The notes beneath the pieces are model-generated. The model worked only from the letters and a program-made list of their open reading frames with translations. It ran no database searches and had not been told where the DNA came from. From an uncultured Eubacteriales bacterium (lineage in GTDB: Bacteria; Bacillota; Clostridia; Christensenellales; Borkfalkiaceae), in contig USOJ01000081.1 in the NCBI GenBank assembly GCA_900556195.1, positions 1 to 6,084 on the forward strand: DNA of 6,084 bases. The letters are read 5' to 3'. Both the position numbers and the translations under genes were made by a program. Position 1 is the stretch's first letter, and each line of letters opens with the position of its first letter. Shown here in pieces: positions 1 through 5,737 of this stretch.

Positions 1-1427
1 CCTTGCTTACCGACTTTTACGAACTCACGATGATGAACGGCTATTATCTTAAAGGCAAAACAGACCAGATAGCCGTTTTCGACGTGTTTTTCAGACAAAA
101 CGAATTAATAACGTATTCGCTGTCGGCGGGGCTCGAACAAGCCGTAGACTACGTACTCGGCATCAACTTCGACGACGAAGAAATCGAATACCTCCGTTCG
201 CTCGGCATTTTTGACGACGGCTTTTTAGAGTATCTTAAAACCCTTAAATTTACGGGCGATATCTACGCCGTTCCCGAAGGAACGGTCGTTTTCCCCGGCG
301 AGCCGATATTCACCGTAAAAGCGCCCGTCATTCAGGCGCAACTTATCGAAGCCGCCGTCCTTAACATAATTAATCATCAGACCCTTATCGCAACGAAGGC
401 GGCTAAAATAACCGCCGCAGCCAAGGGCGACAACGTTATGGAGTTCGGACTTCGCCGCGCGCAGGGCCCCGACGCCGGTATATACGGCGCAAGGGCGGCG
501 ATTATAGGCGGATGTTCGTCGACGTCAAACGTCCTTGCGGGCAAGGAATTCGGCGTTAAAGTTGCCGGTACGCACGCCCACAGTTGGGTTATGGACTTCC
601 CGTCGGAATACGAAGCCTTCCGCGCTTACGCGGACGTATACCCCGACGCCACCCTGCTTCTGGTAGACACTTACGATACCTTAAAAAGCGGTATTCCCAA
701 CGCGATAAAGGTCTTTGACGAACTCAGGGCGAAAGGCAAAAAACCGCTCGGAATACGTATAGATTCGGGCGATCTCGCATACGCTACGAAGAGGGCGAGA
801 AAAATGCTCGACGACGCGGGTTATCCCGACGCGATTATCTGCGCTTCGGGCGACCTGGACGAAAGACTCGTTCAGAGTCTTAAACAACAGGGCGCGAAAA
901 TAAACAGTTGGGGCATAGGCACAAAACTCATAACGAGCGCGGATATGCCGTCGCTCGGCGGAGTTTACAAACTCGCGGCGGTCGAAAAAGACGGCAAACT
1001 CATTCCGAAAATAAAAGTTTCGGACAACACCGCAAAGATAACCAACCCCGGCTTCAAGACGGTTTACCGGATATACGACGGGGCTACGGGCAAAGCCGAA
1101 GCCGACCTGATCGCGCTTCGCGACGAAAAAATCGACTTTACGAAACCCCTTACCGTCTATCACCCGACCGAACGCTGGAAGTCTACGACTTTCACCGATT
1201 ATACCGTTCGCGAACTGCCCGTAAAAGTGATCGAAAACGGAAAATCGGTTTACGACTTCCCAAAACTCGCCGATATATCGGCTTACGCCAAAAAAGACGT
1301 AGATACTTTCTGGGACGAATACAAACGTCTGGATCAGCCGCATATTTTCAAAGTCGATTTGTCGGACGGACTTTACGCCCTTAAATCGGATATGTTAAAG
1401 CGAGTAAGAAACGGAGAAATTCTTTAA
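1..1427 (+). CDS. pncB: Nicotinate phosphoribosyltransferase (5'-truncated by window edge)
   Basis: This enzyme makes nicotinate mononucleotide from nicotinate and PRPP, coupled to ATP hydrolysis. It is the entry step of cytoplasmic NAD salvage (Preiss-Handler pathway). The visible 475 codons begin inside the family's N-terminal signature LLTDFYELTMMNGY, so only a few residues are missing; the TTG at position 3 is internal Leu, not a start. Counting that codon as residue 1, the family landmarks run in order: FGLRRAQGPDAG at about 148-159, GTHAHSW at 189-195 (the segment carrying the His that is phosphorylated in characterised members), VDTYDTL at 221-227, GIRIDSGDLAY at 250-260, ICASGDLDE at 279-287 and WGIGTKLIT at 303-311. 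The length fits the roughly 480-490-residue family, and no frameshift was seen. The TAA stop lies 3 nt before the lspA ATG, which suggests an operon. Its promoter is outside the window. Confidence 0.96.
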   Translation, partial: LLTDFYELTMMNGYYLKGKTDQIAVFDVFFRQNELITYSLSAGLEQAVDYVLGINFDDEEIEYLRSLGIFDDGFLEYLKTLKFTGDIYAVPEGTVVFPGEPIFTVKAPVIQAQLIEAAVLNIINHQTLIATKAAKITAAAKGDNVMEFGLRRAQGPDAGIYGARAAIIGGCSSTSNVLAGKEFGVKVAGTHAHSWVMDFPSEYEAFRAYADVYPDATLLLVDTYDTLKSGIPNAIKVFDELRAKGKKPLGIRIDSGDLAYATKRARKMLDDAGYPDAIICASGDLDERLVQSLKQQGAKINSWGIGTKLITSADMPSLGGVYKLAAVEKDGKLIPKIKVSDNTAKITNPGFKTVYRIYDGATGKAEADLIALRDEKIDFTKPLTVYHPTERWKSTTFTDYTVRELPVKVIENGKSVYDFPKLADISAYAKKDVDTFWDEYKRLDQPHIFKVDLSDGLYALKSDMLKRVRNGEIL

Positions 1428-1430
1428 TCT

Positions 1431-2015
1431 ATGTGGTACGCGTTGTTGTTGGTCGGCGTGGTTTTCTTCGACCAACTTTCCAAAATCTTAGTTGCCGCGG
1501 TTGCGGGCTCTGCGGGAAACACGCCCGACGGCGGAGTTCATATCTGCTGGGTTATAGATAATTTCTTCGAGATTTCTTATTGCGAGAACAACGAGGGAAT
1601 GATGGGGCTGTTCCCCGAAGTGTCGAATATTATCTTCATCGTCGCTTCGATAATCATTCTTATCGGTATCTGCGTATATCTTGCCGTATCAAAACACCGC
1701 GGGAAATGGGTAAACACCGCTCTTATGCTCGTAATGGGCGGAGCGGTAGGCAATCTTATCGACCGCATAATTACCGAATACGTGAGAGATTTTATCCATA
1801 TAATAATAAAAATCGGCGGGAAAGAGATATTCCCGTACGTTTTCAACGTAGCCGACGTCGCGCTGGTTATAGGGGCGATAATGCTCGTTATTTATATTCT
1901 GTTTATCGGTAAAGACGCCGTTTTCAGACGTAAGAAAAAAGACGGCGACAAGACGAAAACCGACGATACGAAAGCAACCGAAACTACTACGAACACGACC
2001 GAAGCGCAGAAATGA
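1431..2015 (+). CDS. lspA: Lipoprotein signal peptidase (signal peptidase II)
   Basis: This inner-membrane aspartic protease removes signal peptides from prolipoproteins after diacylglyceryl modification of the lipobox Cys. The 194-residue product has the expected four hydrophobic segments (about 2-25, 66-86, 94-110 and 137-160). Family motifs are present: DQLSK at 14-18, NNEGMMGLF at 53-61 (a variant of the usual NxGxxFG box), GGAVGNLIDR at 103-112, VRDFI at 118-122 and FNVAD at 138-142. By family alignment the two catalytic aspartates are D120 and D142. A charged, Thr-rich tail of about 29 residues (166-194) extends past the last membrane segment and is probably disordered and cytoplasmic. 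The ATG lies 3 nt after the pncB stop; a GGAG at 1413-1416 is rather distant (14 nt), so translation may be coupled. The stop overlaps the next gene's start by 4 nt. Confidence 0.95.
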   Translation: MWYALLLVGVVFFDQLSKILVAAVAGSAGNTPDGGVHICWVIDNFFEISYCENNEGMMGLFPEVSNIIFIVASIIILIGICVYLAVSKHRGKWVNTALMLVMGGAVGNLIDRIITEYVRDFIHIIIKIGGKEIFPYVFNVADVALVIGAIMLVIYILFIGKDAVFRRKKKDGDKTKTDDTKATETTTNTTEAQK

Positions 2016-2908
2016 AAACCGAGATTTTTACGGCGGAAACGCATGAAAGACTTGACGTTTATCTGACCGAAAAATTAAATAAAACCCGTTCTGCCGTAAA
2101 AAAACTTATCGCCGACGGACTGATAACCGTCAACGGCAAGACCGAGAAAGCGGGTAAAGTCGTAAAATGCGGCGACGAGATTTCGGCGACGCTGCCCGAC
2201 CCCGTTCCGCTTGACTTAACGCCCGAAAATCTGCCTTTGGACATAGTCTATCAGGACGAAGACGTAGCGGTAATCAACAAGGCGCAGGGCGTTACGGTTC
2301 ACGCGGGCAACGGTACTCACGGTTCTACGCTCGTAAACGCACTTCTATATCATTTAGACAGTTTAAGCGGCATAAACGGCGTAATACGCCCCGGAATAGT
2401 GCACAGAATAGACAAAGACACTTCGGGGCTTTTGGTAGTCGCGAAAAACGACGCCGCGCATCTGTCGCTTTCGAATCAGATAAAAGACAAGACCTGCGCG
2501 AGGGTATATTACGCGCTTGTCGAAGGCGTTGTTAAAACCGACGAGGGCGAAATAGAAACGTATATCGGCAGAAGCGATAAAAACCGCACTATGATGGCGG
2601 TTACCGACCGCGGGCGTAAAGCGATTACCGACTACGAAGTAGTAAAAAGATATTCGGCGTACACGCTTATGCGTTTCAGCCTTAAAACGGGGCGCACGCA
2701 CCAGATAAGAGTGCATTGTAAATATATGGGGCATCCGATAGTAGGCGACCCCGTATACGGATATAAAACGCAGAAATTCAAGTTAAACGGGCAATTATTG
2801 CACGCCGCGGAACTCGGTTTTAATCACCCACGCACGGGCAAGCGTATGACGTTTACCGCTCCCTTGCCCGATTATTTCGAAGCGGTTCTCAAAAAACTCG
2901 AAAAATAA
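2012..2908 (+). CDS. RluA-family 23S rRNA pseudouridine synthase (RluD/YlyB-like)
   Basis: This protein is predicted to isomerise specific uridines in large-subunit rRNA to pseudouridine. It has 298 residues. An S4 RNA-binding domain occupies about 11-58 (ERLDVYL, then RSAVKKLIADGLITVNG), and the RluA-type catalytic domain follows from about 75 onward. The catalytic box is HRIDKDTSGL at 131-140, with D134 as the expected nucleophile. The distal motif GRTHQIRVH at 227-235 and GHPIVGDPVYG at 240-250 are intact. The start overlaps the lspA stop as ATGA (2012-2015), a typical coupled arrangement; the S4 domain begins right after this start. The lspA-synthase order matches Bacillus, where ylyB follows lspA. 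The exact target uridine cannot be read from sequence, so I give no RluB/C/D-level symbol. It is the last gene of the + strand operon. Confidence 0.93.
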   Translation: MKTEIFTAETHERLDVYLTEKLNKTRSAVKKLIADGLITVNGKTEKAGKVVKCGDEISATLPDPVPLDLTPENLPLDIVYQDEDVAVINKAQGVTVHAGNGTHGSTLVNALLYHLDSLSGINGVIRPGIVHRIDKDTSGLLVVAKNDAAHLSLSNQIKDKTCARVYYALVEGVVKTDEGEIETYIGRSDKNRTMMAVTDRGRKAITDYEVVKRYSAYTLMRFSLKTGRTHQIRVHCKYMGHPIVGDPVYGYKTQKFKLNGQLLHAAELGFNHPRTGKRMTFTAPLPDYFEAVLKKLEK

Positions 2909-2959
2909 AAGCCGCTACGTAGATTTAAGATTAAATTTTCAACTCCGCGGTACCCCACC

Positions 2960-3040
2960 CTTCCGGGAGATGTTTCGCTCACGCTCAACATGACACTCAA
3001 CAAGCACGTCATCGCGAGCGTAAGCGTGGCGATCCCCGCA
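2960..3040 (+). repeat. Dispersed intergenic repeat unit, copy 1
   Basis: Block A (2960-2994) matches 4296-4330 at 29 of 35 positions by eye, in the same orientation. It shares the core GTTTCG and ACGCTCAAC. About 13 nt further on, block B (3008-3036) has the pattern GTCATCGCGAGC...GCGTGGCGATCC. This resembles a GTCATTGCGAGC/GTGGCAATCC motif that I recall from intergenic repeats in many bacterial genomes; that recollection is not verified here. No ORF in this stretch looks like a real protein. Confidence 0.65.
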
Positions 3041-3119
3041 TTAAAAGTCGGAGTGGCTACATAGGCAGCGTACTCCAATCCTCGGGTTTGCCACGACCCG
3101 CAAGGGGTCTCGCAAAGAC
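3008..3119. repeat. Large imperfect inverted repeat (block B and its inverted partner)
   Basis: The left arm, about 3008-3038 (GTCATCGCGAGC...CGTGGCGATCCCC), is the imperfect reverse complement of the right arm, about 3083-3119 (CGGGTTTGCCACG...CTCGCAAAGAC). About 20 positions can pair, with a small bulge in the right arm. The region between the arms holds a further short pair, GGAGT (3050-3054) with ACTCC (3072-3076). The RNA from either strand could fold into a long hairpin. It lies downstream of the RluA-family gene, so it would be in that operon's 3' UTR. Confidence 0.6.
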
Positions 3120-3142
3120 AATTACGTCATCCTGTCAATAAC

Positions 3143-3199
3143 GATATAAAGCAACCCCGAAAGCGAAATACTTCGCTTTCGGGGTTTTCTCTTTATATC
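3143..3199. terminator. Strong hairpin terminator between convergent genes
   Basis: A perfect 15-bp stem (3153-3167 with 3172-3186, arms AACCCCGAAAGCGAA and its complement) closes a 4-nt ATAC loop. On the + strand it is followed by TTTTCTCTTT. A second pairing, GATATAAAG (3143-3151) with CTTTATATC (3191-3199), could lengthen the stem across a small asymmetric internal loop. It should end the pncB-lspA-synthase operon on the + strand. On the - strand it begins inside the veg stop region (TAA at 3195-3193), so it probably also ends that unit, though the - strand U-tract is weak. Confidence 0.85.
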
Positions 3200-3438
3200 T
3201 TATTCAATTTTTTTAACCGAACGTTGCCGCACATTACTTCGGCGTAAGAAAAACTCGTTTTACCCTTGAAATCACCGTCGGGTCGGACGGTAAACAACGC
3301 GGGATAAACGCTCGTAAGCGTTCCGCTGTAAGTTACGAATTTGTTTCTGCCGAGCGCGACTTTAACGCTCACTTCTTCGCCGCGGCACGCCGCGATCGCT
3401 CTTTTAACTTTACTTATATCGCTCGTCGATTTTATCAT
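3193..3438 (-). CDS. veg: Veg family protein
   Basis: This 81-residue protein resembles Bacillus subtilis Veg, a small protein reported to stimulate biofilm gene expression. The shared pattern is an N-terminal SDI segment (residues 6-8), a GRNKF strand at about 30-34, SGTLTSVYPALFTV at about 38-51 and FSYAEV at about 63-68, close to Veg's ERSGILAETYPSVFVI and SYSYADI. It is a small beta-rich domain with no signal peptide or membrane segment. The ATG gives an N-terminus of the length expected for Veg. No Shine-Dalgarno sequence is visible before it, and the start codon lies in the loop of potential hairpins. A TATAAT at 3474-3469 has no convincing -35, so transcription probably comes mainly from the upstream zinc-ribbon gene, 31 nt away. 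Its molecular role here is unproven. Confidence 0.82.
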   Translation of the reverse strand: MIKSTSDISKVKRAIAACRGEEVSVKVALGRNKFVTYSGTLTSVYPALFTVRPDGDFKGKTSFSYAEVMCGNVRLKKLNKI

Positions 3439-3469
3439 ACGAGCGTATTATCGACGACTTATACCGAAA

Positions 3470-4000
3470 TTATACGTCGTAATCGTCGCGTTCGTCTTCG
3501 TCCTCTTCTTCGTCTTCTTCGCTGTACTCGCCGATATCGGTAGGATATTCGAAGTCGTCATCGTCGTCGTGAACGCTGTCGTCGTAATAATCGTCGTCCT
3601 GTTCTTCTTCGTCGTCAAAGAGTTCTTTCGCTTCCTCCTCTTCGAGTTGCGAAAGCGAAAGCATCGCTTCTTCGTCGTCGCCCTGATTGCTTATCGCTTC
3701 TTTTTCGTCTTCGTCGAGATAGTTTCTCCATTCCTCGTCGTTGTCGGGGTCGACTTCGCTCGTTTCTTCGCGTTCCTTTTCGGCGCGAGCCTCTCTGCAC
3801 TCCTCGCACATCTCTTCGCCGTCGTCGATAAAGTTACGTTTGCAGATCGGGCAAAGGACCTGATCCTGATCGTCGTCGCCGTCGAGCGCGGCAAATTTTA
3901 TCTGCGGTCCGATTTTGAGTTCAGCCTTACAAACGTCGCAGTACGGCTCGCCTTCGAGCATGTAGTTAAGGTCGCACCTCGGACATTTTACGTATTTCAT
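3470..4000 (-). CDS. Two-zinc-ribbon protein with extremely acidic C-terminal tail
   Basis: I do not recognise a named family. From the chosen ATG (4000-3998) the product has 176 residues. Two short Cys4 knuckles open the protein: CPRC/CDVC (C6, C9, C21, C24) and CPIC/CEEC (C50, C53, C65, C68), each CxxC-x11-CxxC and each probably binding one zinc. From about residue 70 to the end, roughly 56 of 107 residues are Asp or Glu, including D and E runs; this part is probably disordered. There is no signal peptide or membrane segment. The start is set by AGGGAG at 4012-4007, 6 nt upstream; the frame stays open to 4084, but the extra 28 residues look unlike the rest and have no such site. A strong promoter lies upstream and veg follows 31 nt downstream. 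A nucleic-acid or basic-protein partner is conceivable but is inference only. Confidence 0.8.
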   Translation of the reverse strand: MKYVKCPRCDLNYMLEGEPYCDVCKAELKIGPQIKFAALDGDDDQDQVLCPICKRNFIDDGEEMCEECREARAEKEREETSEVDPDNDEEWRNYLDEDEKEAISNQGDDEEAMLSLSQLEEEEAKELFDDEEEQDDDYYDDSVHDDDDDFEYPTDIGEYSEEDEEEDEDERDDYDV

Positions 4001-4006
4001 TTTATT

Positions 4007-4012
4007 CTCCCT
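4007..4012 (-). promoter_or_regulatory. Ribosome binding site fixing the zinc-ribbon start
   Basis: AGGGAG on the - strand lies 6 nt before the ATG at 4000-3998. It supports this start over the longer open frame that reaches 4084. Confidence 0.75.
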
Positions 4013-4015
4013 GTC

Positions 4016-4033
4016 GCCCGAAAAAGTTCGGGC
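4016..4033 (-). other. Hairpin in the zinc-ribbon gene leader
   Basis: GCCCGAA and TTCGGGC form a perfect 7-bp stem with a 4-nt loop, ending 3 nt before the AGGGAG ribosome site. It lacks a following U-tract, so it is not a simple terminator. It could affect mRNA stability or ribosome access; neither can be shown from sequence. Confidence 0.5.
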
Positions 4034-4042
4034 TTTATATAA

Positions 4043-4072
4043 TATATATCCGAATTTTAATTTTATGTGCAA
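4043..4072 (-). promoter_or_regulatory. Possible secondary promoter for the zinc-ribbon gene
   Basis: TTGCAC (4072-4067) and TATATA (4048-4043), 18 nt apart on the - strand, would start transcription near 4036, just before the leader hairpin. The surrounding sequence is very A/T rich, so chance matches are likely. It is weaker than the promoter at 4127-4154. Confidence 0.3.
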
Positions 4073-4126
4073 AATAACACGCACAAAAAATACGCATAAA
4101 CCGCTTTCGGCGATTCACGCGCATAT

Positions 4127-4154
4127 ATTATAGCATAATATTTTTATTTGTAAA
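4127..4154 (-). promoter_or_regulatory. Strong sigma-A-type promoter with extended -10
   Basis: On the - strand TTTACA (4154-4149) and a consensus TATAAT (4132-4127) are separated by 16 nt. A TGC immediately before the -10 gives an extended -10 (TGn). A/T tracts upstream (4178-4205) look like an UP element. The start would be near 4120, leaving a leader of about 120 nt before the zinc-ribbon ATG at 4000. This is the best promoter candidate in the window and probably serves both the zinc-ribbon gene and veg. Confidence 0.7.
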
Positions 4155-4290
4155 CTGTTTTATATAACCAAAACGAATTTTTTTAGTTATTTTTTCAAAA
4201 ATTTTAAGGGTAAAACTTCATTAGTATAAAAGCGCGCAAATATCGGCGTTTTGGCAAGGTTCGTATTATTTTGTCCGGCATCGAGTCCGT
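4155..4290. other. Non-coding A/T-tract spacer
   Basis: No credible gene was seen here. A T7 run (4178-4184), a T6 run (4190-4195) and an A5T4 run (4197-4205) follow one another at roughly helical spacing. They could bend the DNA or act as an UP element for the promoter just beside them. The rest of this stretch, up to the repeat at 4296, shows nothing I can name. Confidence 0.4.
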
Positions 4291-4295
4291 AAGTT

Positions 4296-4375
4296 CTTCC
4301 GGGCGACGTTTCGCATACGCTCAACGCGACGAACGCACGCGTCTTTGCAAGCCCTTGCGAGGCGCGGAAACCTCA
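4296..4375 (+). repeat. Dispersed intergenic repeat unit, copy 2
   Basis: Block A' (4296-4330) matches 2960-2994 at 29 of 35 positions. Ten nt later, 4341-4375 (GTCTTTGCAAGCCCTTGCGAGG...) resembles block B and, more closely, the reverse complement of 3083-3119. Block order, orientation and spacing are the same as in copy 1, so this is a diverged copy of a composite unit of about 80 bp. It lies 25 nt past the murC stop. A 13-nt palindrome, AAACCTCAGGTTT (4368-4380), overlaps its right end. Confidence 0.6.
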
Positions 4376-4400
4376 GGTTTTACGAACTTTAACTCAATTA

Positions 4401-5720
4401 TTATTTGCTAAGGCGGGAGCGGAAAAGGTCGGCTAAATCGCCCGCGCCTAAAACGAGCAATAAATCGCCTTTGTCGAGTTTTTCCGTCAATCCGGAAAAC
4501 AACTTATCGAAATCGTCGAAATACTCGCCCTTACCTAAATCTTTATATAAATCGAGCGCGCTTCCGCCCTCTACCGGGGCTTCTCTCGCGGCGAAAGTCC
4601 TGAACAGATACAGATTCTCAACGCCGCCGAGTACCTTGATAAATTCGTCCTTCAAAAATATAGTTCTCGAATAAGTGTGCGGTTGAAATACGACGAGAAT
4701 ATTTTTCGCTCTTTCTTTTTCAGCCGCGGATAAGCACGCCGCAATCTCTTTGGGGTGATGAGCGTAATCGATAATCACGTCCGCCCCGTTAATTTTTCCT
4801 ATCCGCTCGTAGCGGCGTTTAACGCCCTTGAATTTCTTTATCCCCCGCGCTATATCCTTTGCAGAAATGCCGATTTCTCTCGCTAAGGCGCAAGCCGCAA
4901 GCGCGTTGACGGCGTTATATTCGCCGGCGACCGAAAGCGCGATTTTCGTAAGTTTTCTGCCGTTTTCGGTAAGATAAAAAGAATATGCGCCGTTCTTTTC
5001 GGTAAGATTTTTCACGCCGTATTTCGCCTTATTTTTAACGCCGAAAGTAACGGCGTTTTTCTCTTTATATCCGGCAAGCACGGCATCGTCTATATTGATA
5101 ATCGCCTTATCGCCCGATTTTAAGTAAGATAAATAGGCGTTTTTGAGTTCGTCGTAACCGTTATAACAATCTAAGTGATCGGCGTCGCAATTAAGACACA
5201 GACAGACGTCCGCAGGAAAATTAAGCAGGTTCTTTTTATACTCGCACACTTCCGACAAAAACACTTCGCTGCCGCGGATAACGCTGTTAGAAAACTCTTC
5301 GTCTTCACCGCCGATATGGGCGGTGAACGCCTTTTTTGCAGCGTCAAAAATATGGGCGAGCATACAAGTTACGGTTGTTTTGCCGTTGCAGCCCGCAACG
5401 CCTATGACGATTCCGAAATTTTCGGCGACCGATTTCAAAAGTTCGGCTCTCGTCATAATAAACAACTTTTCTTTTCTTGCAAATGCAAGTTCTGCGTTGT
5501 CTTCTTTAATCGCGTCGGAATATACGACGACCTGCGCCCCTTCGACGTTTTGTTCGCTATGCCCTATAAAAACCGACGCGCCGAGCCTTTTCAACTCTTC
5601 TGTATAAACCGAATCGCGCGCGTCGCTTCCGCTGACGGTAAAACCCATACGGAGCATATATTTTGCAAGGCTCGAAAGACTTACACCGCCGATACCGATA
5701 AAATGCACTCTGAACGACAT
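4401..5720 (-). CDS. murC: UDP-N-acetylmuramate--L-alanine ligase (MurC)
   Basis: This cytoplasmic enzyme joins L-Ala to UDP-MurNAc using ATP, the first peptide step of peptidoglycan precursor synthesis. The 439 residues match the short Bacillus-type length (about 430). The N-terminal UDP-sugar domain has FIGIGG at 7-12. The central ATPase domain has the P-loop GCNGKTTV at 110-117 (K114), SEVCEY at 156-161, DADHLD at 179-184 and GEYNAVNALAA at 266-276. The C-terminal domain has DYAHHPKEI at 318-326 and FQPHTYSRT at 345-353, both characteristic of MurC rather than MurD, MurE or MurF. The P-loop has Asn where MurC normally has His (G[TA]HGKT), and four Cys cluster at 173-185. The ATG is preceded by AGGTGG (5730-5725) after a short 4-nt gap. 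It lies between an ABC-F gene and the repeat region rather than in a cell-wall gene cluster. Confidence 0.94.
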   Translation of the reverse strand: MSFRVHFIGIGGVSLSSLAKYMLRMGFTVSGSDARDSVYTEELKRLGASVFIGHSEQNVEGAQVVVYSDAIKEDNAELAFARKEKLFIMTRAELLKSVAENFGIVIGVAGCNGKTTVTCMLAHIFDAAKKAFTAHIGGEDEEFSNSVIRGSEVFLSEVCEYKKNLLNFPADVCLCLNCDADHLDCYNGYDELKNAYLSYLKSGDKAIINIDDAVLAGYKEKNAVTFGVKNKAKYGVKNLTEKNGAYSFYLTENGRKLTKIALSVAGEYNAVNALAACALAREIGISAKDIARGIKKFKGVKRRYERIGKINGADVIIDYAHHPKEIAACLSAAEKERAKNILVVFQPHTYSRTIFLKDEFIKVLGGVENLYLFRTFAAREAPVEGGSALDLYKDLGKGEYFDDFDKLFSGLTEKLDKGDLLLVLGAGDLADLFRSRLSK

Positions 5721-5737
5721 ACAGCCACCTACCTGAC

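Noticed and set aside
681..1343. A 220-codon - strand open frame inside pncB
   Set aside because: It lies wholly antisense to a gene with clear family motifs and has no recognisable motif of its own.
2872..3078. A 68-codon - strand open frame over the repeat region
   Set aside because: It overlaps the end of the RluA-family gene and is mostly made of repeat sequence. It has no ribosome site.
3008..3119. CRISPR array or tRNA-like structure
   Set aside because: There are only two imperfect arms in inverted orientation, with no regularly spaced direct repeats and no tRNA cloverleaf or TTCGA-type loop in place.
3341..4042. A 233-codon + strand open frame with a very hydrophobic, membrane-like product
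   Set aside because: It is the antisense of the acidic tail gene: GAC/GAA codons read backwards give Val and Phe. It has no ribosome site, and the zinc-ribbon motifs on the - strand are far more convincing.
4001..4084. N-terminal extension of the zinc-ribbon protein by 28 residues
   Set aside because: A good ribosome site sits just before the internal ATG at 4000, and the extension is translated leader and promoter-like A/T-rich sequence. A start near 4084 would still lie on the transcript from about 4120, but no ribosome site supports it.
4368..4380. AAACCTCAGGTTT palindrome as a murC terminator or operator
   Set aside because: The stem is only 6 bp with a 1-nt centre, and no U-tract follows on the - strand. 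It overlaps the repeat and may just be its end.
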